From: Altererythrobacter sp. B11
Lineage (GTDB): Bacteria; Pseudomonadota; Alphaproteobacteria; Sphingomonadales; Sphingomonadaceae
DNA length: 64,000 nt
Direction of reading: 5' to 3'
NCBI RefSeq assembly: GCF_003569745.1
Contig: NZ_AP018498.1
Coordinates: forward strand, 3,449,001 to 3,513,000
Both the position numbers and the translations under genes were made by a program. Under the pieces are notes generated by a model. It was not told the origin of the DNA, searched no databases, and was given only the letters and a program-made list of their open reading frames with translations. Below, piece by piece: positions 1-9,495 of this stretch (positions within the stretch are counted from its first letter, which is position 1; every line of letters begins with the position of its first letter).

Positions 1-772
1 CTATCCGCGCTATTACAATCTGGCCTTCCTGGAGCCGGTGGCGGAGGCCATCCTCAAACGATTCTACAACCGCTGCGATGCGCTTGTAGCCCCGTCGCAA
101 AGCATGGTCGAAGTGCTGCGCGAACAGGGCATGGGCTCCGACATCTCGCTGTGGGAACGCGGAGTGGACCGTACGATCTTCGATCCCTACCGCCGAGACG
201 ACGGCTGGCGGCAGGCGCATGGCATCGCGCCGGGGGAGATCGCGGTCGGCTTCCTCGGCCGGCTGGTGATGGAAAAGGGGCTGGACGTGTTCGCCGCGAC
301 CATCGCCGAACTGCGCCAGCGCGGCATGCCCCACAAGGTGCTGGTGGTGGGCGAAGGCCCCGCGCGCGAATGGTTTGCGGAGCGGCTGCCCGGCGCCGCC
401 TTCGCGGGCTTCCAGGGCGGCCGCGATCTGGGCCGCGCGGTGGCGAGCATGGACCTGCTGCTCAACCCCTCGATCACCGAAACCTTCGGCAATGTCACGC
501 TGGAAGCGATGGCCTGCGGCCTGCCCGTGGTCGCCGCCCGCGCCACCGGCAGCACCAGCCTGGTGGTGGATGGCGAGACGGGAACGCTGGTAACGCCGGG
601 CGACGCATCCGGCTTTGCCGATGCCGTGGCGGCCTATGTCACCGATCCGGCGCTGCGTGCGGCCCATGGCGCGGCCGGCGAAATGCGCAGCCGCGCCTAT
701 GCCTGGGACACGATCAACGACGCCGTGGCGCAGGCCTATCTGCGGCTGATCGCCGCGCGCGGCCGGGGCTGA
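1..772 (+). CDS. Glycosyltransferase family 4 (GT-B), 5' end outside window
   Basis: This is the C-terminal part of a retaining GT-B sugar transferase, which would move a sugar from a nucleotide donor to a lipid or glycan at the inner membrane. The frame is open from base 2, so the true start lies upstream. Visible are the inter-domain segment (APSQSM), the start of the donor-binding domain (GFLGRLVMEKGLDV), and the family EX7E motif in SITETFGNVTLEAMACGLP, followed by a GxxxLVVDGETG segment. The acceptor cannot be told from the sequence. It is convergent with the PadR gene, with a GC palindrome (823-850) between the two. Confidence 0.85.
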   Translation, partial: YPRYYNLAFLEPVAEAILKRFYNRCDALVAPSQSMVEVLREQGMGSDISLWERGVDRTIFDPYRRDDGWRQAHGIAPGEIAVGFLGRLVMEKGLDVFAATIAELRQRGMPHKVLVVGEGPAREWFAERLPGAAFAGFQGGRDLGRAVASMDLLLNPSITETFGNVTLEAMACGLPVVAARATGSTSLVVDGETGTLVTPGDASGFADAVAAYVTDPALRAAHGAAGEMRSRAYAWDTINDAVAQAYLRLIAARGRG

Positions 773-822
773 CGGGGTCGGGACCGGGCGGGCTGCCGCT
801 GCCCTCGGCGGGCGTACCGGAT

Positions 823-850
823 TGCGCCGGCACCACATGGCGCCGGCGCA
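823..850. terminator. GC-rich palindrome between convergent genes
   Basis: Perfect 9-bp arms TGCGCCGGC / GCCGGCGCA surround a 10-nt loop, lying between the stop of the glycosyltransferase and the stop of the PadR gene. There is no T-run on either side, so if it terminates transcription it does so without a classical U-tract. Other convergent junctions in the window carry similar structures. Confidence 0.45.
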
Positions 851-865
851 GCATCTCCAGTCGGG

Positions 866-1510
866 TCAAAGCCGCTCGATCCGCTTGGCGGCATCGTCGA
901 TGATGTCCACCAGCTGCTCGATCTGGTCCTTGTCGAGATCGCCCTGCCGCACCCGCAGCTTCAGCGAACCGGCAAGATTGGCCATGGCGCGGAACAGTTC
1001 CGGCGCGCGGCCCTTGCCGCCCCGTTCGCCCACACGGGCGAGCCGCGCGATCAGCGCCTCCACCTCCTCGGCCTTGTCCGCCAGTTCGGCGCGGCCGGCC
1101 TCGGTGGCGGAGAACAGCTTGCGCCCGCCGTCGCCGGTGTTCTCGCTTTCGGCGATCAGCCCTTCGTCAGCCAGCAGCGACAGCGTGGGATAGACGACGC
1201 CGGGGCTCGGCGCATATTCGCCGCCGGTCAGTTCCTCCACCGCCTTGATCAGCTCATAGCCGTGGCGGGGTTCATCGGCGACCAGCTTGAGCAGCACCAG
1301 CCGCAGTTCGCCGCCGGCGAACATGCGCCCGCGCCGATGGCGGCCGCCGCCCCAGTCACCCCAATCGCCGAAATCGCCCCAGCCGCCGGTACCACCCCGG
1401 CCCCAGCCGCGACCGGCCGCCATCATCATCGCCGCCATCGGCCCGGCACCAAATCGGCCGCCGCCGCGGCCGCAATCGTGGCCACCATGGCCACCTCTGT
1501 GCATACGCAT
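866..1510 (-). CDS. YqjI-like PadR-family transcriptional regulator
   Basis: A 214-residue regulator. Residues 1 to about 60 are low-complexity Gly/His/Trp/Met-rich (HRGGHGGHDCGRGGGR near the start), a likely metal-sensing tail. The winged helix follows, with GELRLVLLKLV, HGYELIKAVEEL and PSPGVVYPTLSLLADEGL, and then a C-terminal helical dimerisation segment. The order of a metal-binding N-terminus followed by these motifs matches Escherichia coli YqjI, a nickel-responsive repressor of the ferric-reductase gene yqjH. No yqjH-like gene is adjacent. The gene is divergent from rarA, and a perfect 14-bp palindrome 32 bp upstream of its start is a likely autoregulatory operator. The metal specificity is an inference. 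Confidence 0.85.
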   Translation of the reverse strand: MRMHRGGHGGHDCGRGGGRFGAGPMAAMMMAAGRGWGRGGTGGWGDFGDWGDWGGGRHRRGRMFAGGELRLVLLKLVADEPRHGYELIKAVEELTGGEYAPSPGVVYPTLSLLADEGLIAESENTGDGGRKLFSATEAGRAELADKAEEVEALIARLARVGERGGKGRAPELFRAMANLAGSLKLRVRQGDLDKDQIEQLVDIIDDAAKRIERL

Positions 1511-1541
1511 ATCGAATCTCCTCGATGTGTTTCGATGCCTC

Positions 1542-1555
1542 TAAGATATATCTTA
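1542..1555. promoter_or_regulatory. Candidate PadR/YqjI operator palindrome
   Basis: TAAGATATATCTTA is a perfect 14-bp palindrome and an AT-rich island in GC-rich DNA. It sits between the divergent PadR and rarA genes. PadR regulators generally bind such AT-rich palindromes over their own promoters. Confidence 0.55.
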
Positions 1556-1614
1556 TTACTAACGATGCAAGAGGACTCGATGCGAAGCCCCGCAGCGCCT
1601 ATCTGAGCAGGCGC

Positions 1615-2934
1615 ATGGCCGACCTTTTCGCCGACGATCTTCCCCCCGCCCCGCGTGGAGACGAGCCCCCAGCCGATGCGCCGCTGGCCGACCGCCTGCG
1701 CCCGCGCTCGCTGGAGGAGGTGATCGGGCAGGAGCATCTGACCGGCCCGGAAGGCGCCATCGGCCGGATGGTTGCCGCCGGGCGCCTGTCCAGCATGGTG
1801 CTGTGGGGGCCGCCGGGCACGGGCAAGACGAGCATCGCACGCCTGCTCGCGGATGCGGTGGGCATGCGCTATGTCGCGGTAAGCGCGGTGTTTTCCGGCG
1901 TCGCCGATCTCAAGAAGGCCTTCGCCGAGGCGGAAACAGCGCGCAAGGCGGGCCAGCGCACGCTGCTGTTCGTGGATGAGATCCACCGCTTCAACCGCGC
2001 GCAGCAGGATGGCTTCCTGCCCTTCGTGGAACGCGGCACGGTGACGCTGGTGGGCGCCACGACAGAGAACCCCAGCTTCGAACTCAACGCCGCCCTGCTC
2101 TCCCGCGCGCAGGTGCTGATCCTGCACCGGCTGGATGCGGCCGCGCTGGGCAAGCTGCTGGACCGGGCGGAGGCGCTGGAAGGCCCGCTGCCGCTCACCC
2201 CCGCCGCGCGCGAGGCGCTGATCGCCAGCGCCGATGGCGACGGGCGCTTCCTGCTCAATCAGGCGGAAACGCTCTATGCCGCCGGCATCGTGGAACCGCT
2301 CGGCCCGGCGGAGCTGGGCCAGTTCCTGCAGCGCCGCGTCGCCGTGTATGACAAGGATCGCGAGGGGCATTACAACCTCATCTCCGCGCTGCACAAAAGC
2401 CTGCGCGGATCGGACCCGCAGGCCTCGCTCTATTATCTCGCCCGTATGCTGGTGGCGGGGGAGGAGCCGCTCTACGTGCTGCGCCGGATCACCCGCTTCG
2501 CCAGCGAGGATATCGGCCTGGCCGATCCGCAGGCGCTGACTCAGTGCATCGCGGCGAAGGAGGCCTATCAGTTCCTCGGCAGCCCGGAAGGCGAGCTGGC
2601 GATCGTGCAGGCCTGCCTCTATTGCGCCACCGCGCCCAAATCCAACGCCGCCTACAAGGCGCAGAAGGCGGCGTGGAAGAGCGCGCGCGAAACCGGCAGC
2701 CTGATGCCGCCGCAGAACATCCTCAACGCCCCCACCAAGCTGATGAAGGACATCGGCTATGGCACCGGCTACGCTTATGACCACGATGCGGAGGAAGGCT
2801 TCAGCGGCGCCGATTACTGGCCCGAGGAGATGGAGCCGCAGACCTATTACGCACCGGTGGAGCGCGGCTTCGAACGGCAGGTGAAGGAACGCATCACCTA
2901 TTGGAACAGGCTGCGCGCCGAACGGAATGGATAG
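1615..2934 (+). CDS. rarA: Replication-associated recombination protein A (AAA+ ATPase)
   Basis: A clamp-loader-like AAA+ ATPase of the RarA/MgsA/WRNIP1 family that acts at stalled replication forks. Visible are the N-terminal signature RLRPRSLEEVIGQEHL, Walker A GPPGTGKTS, Walker B LLFVDEIHRFN, sensor 1 GATTENPSFE, and the C-terminal tetramerisation region containing ISALHKSLRGSDPQASLYYLARML. The start at 1615 (MADLFADD) gives 439 residues, the usual length. A possible upstream ATG at 1525 would add 30 unrelated residues and run through the operator region. The 3' end overlaps the next gene by 8 bp. Confidence 0.95.
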   Translation: MADLFADDLPPAPRGDEPPADAPLADRLRPRSLEEVIGQEHLTGPEGAIGRMVAAGRLSSMVLWGPPGTGKTSIARLLADAVGMRYVAVSAVFSGVADLKKAFAEAETARKAGQRTLLFVDEIHRFNRAQQDGFLPFVERGTVTLVGATTENPSFELNAALLSRAQVLILHRLDAAALGKLLDRAEALEGPLPLTPAAREALIASADGDGRFLLNQAETLYAAGIVEPLGPAELGQFLQRRVAVYDKDREGHYNLISALHKSLRGSDPQASLYYLARMLVAGEEPLYVLRRITRFASEDIGLADPQALTQCIAAKEAYQFLGSPEGELAIVQACLYCATAPKSNAAYKAQKAAWKSARETGSLMPPQNILNAPTKLMKDIGYGTGYAYDHDAEEGFSGADYWPEEMEPQTYYAPVERGFERQVKERITYWNRLRAERNG

Positions 2935-3811
2935 GCGCTTTCGCCATTTCCTGGCGATCGACTGGTCCGGCGCACAGGGGCCGCGGCAGAAAGGCATCGC
3001 GCTGGCACTCGCCGAGCGGGGCGGCGGCACGCCGCGGCTGCTCCCGGCCGAAGGGGGCTGGTCGCGCGAAGGCGTGCTGCATTATCTGCGGGATGGCTTA
3101 CCCGCCGATACGCTGGTGGGGCTCGATCTGGGCATGTCGTTGCCCTTCGCGGATTGCGGCGCCTTCTTCCCCGGCTGGAGCGAGAGCCCGGCCGACGCCC
3201 ACGGCCTGTGGGCGCTGGTGGAGCGCATCTCCGAAGACGATCCGCATCTCTCGGTGCAGAGCTTCGTCGACCATCCGCAGGCGAGCCGCTTCTTCCGCCG
3301 CCACGGAGGGCGCGAAGGCGCGCAGTTCCGCTGCGACGGCGCGGCGCATGGCCGCGGCCGCTTCCGCGTGACGGAGGAAATGCAGGCGCGGCAGGGCTGC
3401 AAGCCCTATAGCAATTTCAACCTGATCGGCGCGGCGCAGGTGGGCAAGAGCAGCCTCACCGGCATGCGCGTGCTCCATGCGCTGAAGGGCACGCTGCCCG
3501 TGTGGCCGGTCGATCCGCTGCCGCCCGCAGGCTCCGTGGTGGTGGAAATCTACACCACCATCGCCGCCATGGCCGCAAAACGGCGCGCGTCCAGCAGCAA
3601 GATTCGCGATCACGCGGCACTGGCGGAGGCGCTGGCCGCTCTCGGCAGCCCCGCGGCCCCCGGCAGCGGCCCGATCGACGATCACAGCGCCGATGCGCTG
3701 ATCACCGCCGCCTGGCTGCGCGCCAGCGCCGCCCGGCCGGAACTGTGGCGCCCCGCCGCCATGACCGACCACATCGCGCAAACGGAGGGCTGGACCTTCG
3801 GCGTCGCTTGA
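2927..3811 (+). CDS. DUF429-like predicted RNase H-fold protein
   Basis: A 294-residue protein of unknown function. The N-terminal strand with an acidic residue (HFLAIDWSGAQGP), a second acidic site (VGLDLGMSLPF) and the C-terminal DDHSADALITAAWLRA are the spaced Asp motifs expected of RNase H-like folds such as DUF429. There is no signal peptide or membrane segment. It overlaps rarA by 8 bp and is probably translationally coupled to it, which hints at a DNA-metabolism link, but no function is established. The fold is inferred from motif spacing only. Confidence 0.7.
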   Translation: MDRRFRHFLAIDWSGAQGPRQKGIALALAERGGGTPRLLPAEGGWSREGVLHYLRDGLPADTLVGLDLGMSLPFADCGAFFPGWSESPADAHGLWALVERISEDDPHLSVQSFVDHPQASRFFRRHGGREGAQFRCDGAAHGRGRFRVTEEMQARQGCKPYSNFNLIGAAQVGKSSLTGMRVLHALKGTLPVWPVDPLPPAGSVVVEIYTTIAAMAAKRRASSSKIRDHAALAEALAALGSPAAPGSGPIDDHSADALITAAWLRASAARPELWRPAAMTDHIAQTEGWTFGVA

Positions 3812-3831
3812 CGCAAAGCGCGATTCGGCGT

Positions 3832-3907
<76 letters not shown>

Positions 3908-4031
3908 TTTTTGCTGCGCTACCGCGCTTCCCGCTACTTGAGCGCGCGGCTGCCTGGTTCGAACTCCGTTCGCTACGACGCCCCACCCAGCGCCGGTTGC
4001 CTGCCGGCCCGAACGGGGCCATGGATGAGGC

Positions 4032-4481
4032 GTGCTGTCGCAGAAGACCCGCTACGCCATACGCGCCATGCAGCATCTCGCCGATCATTACGGCAAGGGG
4101 CCCGTGCAGCTTGCCGAGATCTCCGAAAAGCAGAACATCCCGGCCAATTTCCTCACCGTGATCCTTTCGGAACTCAGCCGCATGGGCATCGTCGCCTCGC
4201 AGCGGGGCAAGGATGGCGGATACTGGCTGGCCTTGCCACCGGTGGACATCACCTATGGCGATCTGATCCGGGTGATGCGCGGATCGCTGGCGCTGGTGCC
4301 CTGCGCCAGCCGCTTCGCGCATGAGAAATGCAAGAACTGCGTAGCGGAGGGCGAGTGCCGCACCCGCGCGCTGATGCTGCAGGTGCGCGACCGGACGGCC
4401 GAACTGCTTGACGCGATCCGCCTGTCCGATCCGATCCAGCCCCTCCCCGCCTTCTCCGAAGAAGATTTCGAGGATCGCTAA
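4032..4481 (+). CDS. Rrf2-family transcriptional regulator
   Basis: A 149-residue winged-helix regulator. The N-terminal LSQKTRYAIRAMQHLA, the recognition region IPANFLTVILSELSRMGIV and the wing RGKDGGYWLA are typical of Rrf2/CymR/IscR. Cysteines at C-ASRFAHEK-C-KN-C-VAEGE-C form a four-Cys set that could bind an Fe-S cluster or respond to sulfur status. The start is GTG at 4032, fixed by the family N-terminus, although the ribosome site is poor. It precedes a YezD-like gene, a TonB receptor and a TauE exporter on the same strand. A CymR-like sulfur role is inferred from that context. Confidence 0.88.
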   Translation: MLSQKTRYAIRAMQHLADHYGKGPVQLAEISEKQNIPANFLTVILSELSRMGIVASQRGKDGGYWLALPPVDITYGDLIRVMRGSLALVPCASRFAHEKCKNCVAEGECRTRALMLQVRDRTAELLDAIRLSDPIQPLPAFSEEDFEDR

Positions 4482-4540
4482 TCCCGCTTCGGCGCGGGCA
4501 AGATTTGCTTCGTCGCAAATGCGCGGCCCGCCGCCGCAAG

Positions 4541-4570
4541 CCTATTGTCAACAAAATCGGTAGAGAATAT
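4541..4570 (+). promoter_or_regulatory. AT-rich candidate promoter/operator before the YezD-like gene
   Basis: Between the Rrf2 gene and the YezD-like gene is an isolated AT-rich stretch with TTGTCA at 4545-4550 (a -35-like hexamer) and GAGAATAT at 4563-4570. It stands out from its GC-rich flanks. The -10 match and spacing are poor, so an activator or the neighbouring Rrf2 regulator may be needed. Suggestive only. Confidence 0.3.
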
Positions 4571-4612
4571 GCGGGCAGAGGCCGAATGGTTCGGCCGATC
4601 ACGGAGACGCAT

Positions 4613-4789
4613 ATGCGCCATACCGATGTGACCCCTTCCCCCGCCTCGCCCGAGGCAGGCCTTCCCGAACCGCTGCGCGCCGTGGCCGAAGCGCTGGAGC
4701 GCCTGCGCTATGGCGTGATCCAGCTCACCGTTCATGACGGCCGCCCGGTGCAGGTGGACGTGACCGAACGCCACCGTTTCGGGAGCTGA
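4613..4789 (+). CDS. YezD-like small protein (DUF2292)
   Basis: A 58-residue protein. The core LRAVAEALERLRYGVIQLTVHDGRPVQVDVTER resembles the YezD/DUF2292 family: one helix, then a beta hairpin around the conserved G-x-IxLxVHDGxxVQ. The ATG at 4613 has a good GGAG site six bases upstream (4603-4606), so the longer reading from 4505 is rejected. YezD-type genes are often found beside sulfur and cysteine genes, as here between an Rrf2 regulator and a TonB receptor. The molecular function is unknown. Confidence 0.75.
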   Translation: MRHTDVTPSPASPEAGLPEPLRAVAEALERLRYGVIQLTVHDGRPVQVDVTERHRFGS

Positions 4790-4867
4790 GCCGCCCGCAC
4801 CTTCACCCCACCATACGGAAAGCAGACCGGACCGCCGGATGCATATCCTGCTTCAGAAAGCGCGATC

Positions 4868-7246
4868 ATGCATTCACGATCTGTCGGGCCATGGCTGGCC
4901 CTTTCCACGCTGTTGTTTCCCGCCGCCCCTGCCTTCGCTCAAGCGGCGGAGCCCCCGCCACCGGCTCCCCCGGCAGATGGCGCCGCATCACCTGCCGATC
5001 CCGGGGGCGGGCCGGCGATTATCGTGACGGCTCGCCGGCGGGCGGAGAATCTGGCGGACGTGCCGCTCGCCATCTCGATCGTCCAGGGCGAGACGATCGA
5101 CGCCACCGGCAGCTTCAATGTCGGCCGGCTGCAGCAATTGCAGCCCTCGCTCACCTTCTATTCCTCCAACCCGCGCAACACGGCGGTGAACATCCGCGGC
5201 ATCGGCGCGCCCTTCGGCCTCACCAATGACGGCATCGAGCAGGGCGTGGGCATCTATATCGACGATGTCTATTATGCCCGCGTCGCGGCATCGACCTTCG
5301 ACTTCCTCGATGTGGAGCGGATCGAGGTGCTGCGCGGGCCGCAGGGCACGCTCTATGGCAAGAACACCACCGCCGGCGCGCTCAACATCACCTCCCGCCA
5401 GCCAACCTTCGATTTCGAAGGCAGCGCGCAGCTTTCCACCGGCAATCTCGGCTATGTGCAGGGGAAGGCGGCGCTGTCGGGCCCGCTGAGCGACACCGTG
5501 GCGGCGCGGCTGGTGGCCTCCGCCACGCGCCGTTCGGGCACGCTGCTGAATGTCACCACCGGCAGCAAGGTGAACGAGATCGACAATTTCGGCACCCGCG
5601 GCCAGATCCTGTGGCAGCCGGGGGATCGCTTCTCGCTCACCCTGGCGGCGGATTACAACCGGCAGGACCCCGAATGCTGCGGGCAGGTGTTCGTGCGCGT
5701 GGCGCCGACGGAGCGCGCGGCCAATCGCCAGTTCGAATCGCTGGCGGCCCACTTCGGCTACGAGCCGGCCAGCCGCCAGCCCTTCGACCGGCTGGTGGAT
5801 CATGACACCGAATTGCGCGCACGGCAGAGCTTCGGCGGTGTGTCTGCGCGGGCCCGGCTCGATCTGGGCGACGGCATGCTGACCAGCGTCACCGCCTGGC
5901 GCGCGTGGGACTGGAACCCTTCCAACGACCGCGACTACACCGCCCTGCCGATCACCACGATTTCGGCCAATCCCTCCAGCCAACGGCAGTGGACGCAGGA
6001 ATTGCGCTACAACAGCGGCGGCGGGCATGATCTCGATTATGTAATCGGGCTGTTCCTGTTCCGGCAGACGATCCGCTCCACCGGCTTGCAGGCGCAGGGC
6101 AGCGCGGCGAGCTACTGGCTGCTCGGCCCCACCGCCGGCAGCGATCCCGCCCTGCTCGACGGGCTGCAGCAGACCACCGATATCGACTATCGCAACGACA
6201 GCGCGGCCCTGTTCGGGCGCCTGACCTGGCAGCTGGCCAGCGACTTCAGCATCGAACCCGGCCTGCGGCTCAACTACGATCGCAAGCGTGCGGATTATGC
6301 AGCCGTGGCCAGTGGCGGGCTGGAGACGAGCGACCCGGCGCTGATCGCCCGCAAGGCCGGCGTGCTGCAAAGCCAGAGCTATCAGACGCGGCTCAGCGAC
6401 TGGAACCTCTCGGGCGATGTCACCGCATCGTGGAAGCCCTCCGCCGACTGGCTCGTCTATGCGACCTATGCCCGGTCCTTCAAATCGGGCGGGGTGAACC
6501 TTTCGGGCATTCCCAACCGCGCCGACGGCACCCCGGCGAGCGAGCTGGCGGCGGTGAAGCCGGAAAAGGTCAATCATTTCGAAATCGGGGTGAAGGGTAC
6601 GCTGGCCGGCGGGGCGGGCAACTGGTCGCTCGCCGCCTATCGCACCGATATTCGCGATTATCAGGCCACCGTGGTGAATGGCGCCGTCGGCGTGCTGCGC
6701 GGCTATCTCGCCAATGCGGCCAAGGTACGCACGCAGGGGGTGGAGGCGGAGCTGGCGTTGCGCCCCGTCCGCGGCCTGACGCTGAGCGGATCGCTGGCCT
6801 TTACCGACGCCACCTATGTCTCCTTCGCCGATGCCCCGCCCCCGCTCGAACAATCGGGCGGCGCCACCATGGTGGTGGATATTTCGGGCGAGCGGCTGCC
6901 CGGCGTGTCCCGCTGGGCGGCCAGCTACAGCGCCGAATACGCCCACCCCGCCGACCTGCTGGGCACCGCGGGCGAGGCCTTTGCGGCAATGGACGGCAGC
7001 AGCCGCAGCCGCTGGTCGTCCAGCCCGACACCCTCCGACTACATGTGGGTGGACGGCTTCACCCTCATCAACCTGCGCGCCGGCTATCGCGCGGATGCAG
7101 GGTGGGAGGCCTTCGGCTGGGTGCGCAACGCCTTCGATACCGAAACCTTCGATTTCCTCACCGCCCAATCGGGCAGCACCGGGCTGATCGTCGGCCAGCC
7201 GGCCGATCCGCGCAGCTACGGGATCACGCTCTCCGCGCATTTCTGA
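4868..7246 (+). CDS. TonB-dependent outer-membrane receptor
   Basis: A 792-residue outer-membrane gated porin. A signal peptide (residues 1 to about 24, ending PAFA-QA) is followed by a Pro/Ala linker and a TonB-box-like IIVTARRRAEN near residue 51. The plug domain contains VNIRGIGAP, GVGIYIDDVYYAR and VERIEVLRGPQGTLYGKNTTAGALN. A 22-strand barrel follows, ending in the OMP signature GITLSAHF. The substrate is unknown. Its place beside a TauE/SafE permease, a YezD-like peptide and an Rrf2 regulator suggests an organosulfur compound rather than iron, which is an inference. Confidence 0.93.
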   Translation: MHSRSVGPWLALSTLLFPAAPAFAQAAEPPPPAPPADGAASPADPGGGPAIIVTARRRAENLADVPLAISIVQGETIDATGSFNVGRLQQLQPSLTFYSSNPRNTAVNIRGIGAPFGLTNDGIEQGVGIYIDDVYYARVAASTFDFLDVERIEVLRGPQGTLYGKNTTAGALNITSRQPTFDFEGSAQLSTGNLGYVQGKAALSGPLSDTVAARLVASATRRSGTLLNVTTGSKVNEIDNFGTRGQILWQPGDRFSLTLAADYNRQDPECCGQVFVRVAPTERAANRQFESLAAHFGYEPASRQPFDRLVDHDTELRARQSFGGVSARARLDLGDGMLTSVTAWRAWDWNPSNDRDYTALPITTISANPSSQRQWTQELRYNSGGGHDLDYVIGLFLFRQTIRSTGLQAQGSAASYWLLGPTAGSDPALLDGLQQTTDIDYRNDSAALFGRLTWQLASDFSIEPGLRLNYDRKRADYAAVASGGLETSDPALIARKAGVLQSQSYQTRLSDWNLSGDVTASWKPSADWLVYATYARSFKSGGVNLSGIPNRADGTPASELAAVKPEKVNHFEIGVKGTLAGGAGNWSLAAYRTDIRDYQATVVNGAVGVLRGYLANAAKVRTQGVEAELALRPVRGLTLSGSLAFTDATYVSFADAPPPLEQSGGATMVVDISGERLPGVSRWAASYSAEYAHPADLLGTAGEAFAAMDGSSRSRWSSSPTPSDYMWVDGFTLINLRAGYRADAGWEAFGWVRNAFDTETFDFLTAQSGSTGLIVGQPADPRSYGITLSAHF

Positions 7247-7277
7247 TCCAGCCCCTCGCAACAGGGAGGACCACCTC

Positions 7278-8054
7278 ATGTTCGATTTCACCGCGCTTAC
7301 GCTTCACGACATCGCCCCCTTTATCGCCGTCGGCTTCGCCGCCCAGGTCATCGACGGCGCGCTCGGCATGGCCTTCGGGGTCATTTCACAAACGCTGCTG
7401 GTCAGCGTGCTCGGCGTGCCGCCCGCAGCCGCCTCGGCCAGCGTGCATATGGTGGAAATCTTCACCACCGGCGCATCGGGCGCGAGCCACATCTGGCACC
7501 GCAATATCGACTGGGGCCTGTTCCGCCGCCTTGCCCCCTTCGGCATCATCGGCGGCGTGCTGGGGGCCTATCTGCTCTCCAATGTGGATGCTTCGGTCGC
7601 CCGCCCCTTCGTGATGCTCTATCTCGCCGGGATCGGCTTCTACCTGCTGTTCCGCGCCATTCGGATGGCCAAGCCGCATTTCGAGGATCCGAAGATGACG
7701 CGCCCGCTGGCGCTGGCCGGCGGCTTCCTCGATGCGGCCGGCGGCGGTGGCTGGGGGCCGGTGGTGACCTCCAACCTGCTGGTGCAGGGCAGCGATCCGC
7801 GCAAGACGATCGGCACGGTGAATGCGGCGGAGTTCCTGCTGACGATCTCCATCTCCATCGCCTTCATCGTCAGCTTCGGGCTGGCTGCGTTCAGCATCGC
7901 CACGGTCGGGCTGATCATCGGCGGCGTGGCGGCGGCGCCCTTCGGTGCGATCGTGGCCAAGCGGCTGCGGCCCCGGCTGCTGCTGTTCTCCGTGGCGCTG
8001 GTGCTGATCGCCACCAGCCTGTTCAGCGTGCTGCGCGCCTGGGCCGTGATCTAG
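7278..8054 (+). CDS. TSUP (TauE/SafE) family sulfite/organosulfur exporter-like permease
   Basis: A 258-residue polytopic inner-membrane protein with about eight hydrophobic segments in two repeats. The first repeat carries GFAAQVIDGALGMAFG and the second GGFLDAAGGGGWGPVVTSNLL, the paired signature of the TauE/SafE (DUF81) family. Members move sulfite, sulfoacetate or related anions. A strong AGGGAGGA ribosome site precedes the ATG by 8 bases. The gene lies 31 bp after the TonB receptor and is probably co-transcribed with it, giving an outer-membrane receptor and inner-membrane permease pair. Confidence 0.92.
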   Translation: MFDFTALTLHDIAPFIAVGFAAQVIDGALGMAFGVISQTLLVSVLGVPPAAASASVHMVEIFTTGASGASHIWHRNIDWGLFRRLAPFGIIGGVLGAYLLSNVDASVARPFVMLYLAGIGFYLLFRAIRMAKPHFEDPKMTRPLALAGGFLDAAGGGGWGPVVTSNLLVQGSDPRKTIGTVNAAEFLLTISISIAFIVSFGLAAFSIATVGLIIGGVAAAPFGAIVAKRLRPRLLLFSVALVLIATSLFSVLRAWAVI

Positions 8055-8103
8055 CGCCCTGCCCTCCCCGCGGCGGTCCCGCGGAGCGGACGGACGCCGG
8101 CGC

Positions 8104-8128
8104 GGAACATCCGGGCCGGTGGAGCATT
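8104..8128 (+). promoter_or_regulatory. Candidate EcfG (general stress response) promoter
   Basis: GGAAC at 8104-8108, 16 bp, then CATT at 8125-8128. The alphaproteobacterial EcfG consensus is GGAAC, 16-17 bp, CGTT, so only one base differs. The expected start would leave a leader of about 30 nt before the entericidin-like gene, whose family is often stress-induced. Confidence 0.5.
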
Positions 8129-8164
8129 TCCGCCCCACAGACCTTTCAACCCGGAGAAAACGTG

Positions 8165-8293
8165 ATGGCTCGGAAAATTCTCATTGCTGGCGCGACCTTC
8201 GCCTTTGCCCTGTCGGTGGCTGCCTGCAACACCGTGTCGGGCGCCGGCGAGGATCTTCAGTCCGCGTCCAGCACCGTCGAAGACGAAATCTGA
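8165..8293 (+). CDS. Entericidin A/B-like small lipoprotein
   Basis: A 42-residue lipoprotein. A basic start (MARKIL) leads into a hydrophobic segment ending in lipobox SVAAC (lipidated Cys near 21), then NTVSGAGEDLQSASSTVEDEI. The body C-NT-xxGxGxDLQxA is the entericidin signature; in E. coli these are small stress-induced envelope lipoproteins. GGAG at 8153-8156 is a good ribosome site. An EcfG-like promoter precedes the gene and a perfect palindrome follows it. Confidence 0.85.
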   Translation: MARKILIAGATFAFALSVAACNTVSGAGEDLQSASSTVEDEI

Positions 8294-8302
8294 GCGAGCC
8301 CC

Positions 8303-9495
<1,193 letters not shown>

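Noticed and set aside
1426-3030. A 534-codon open frame on the minus strand opposite rarA
   Set aside because: GC-rich codon shadow of the highly conserved rarA; its translation is Arg/Ala-rich and lacks any motif or ribosome site.
4988-7291. A 767-codon open frame on the minus strand opposite the TonB receptor
   Set aside because: Same effect of GC bias; the receptor on the plus strand has signal peptide, plug and barrel motifs.
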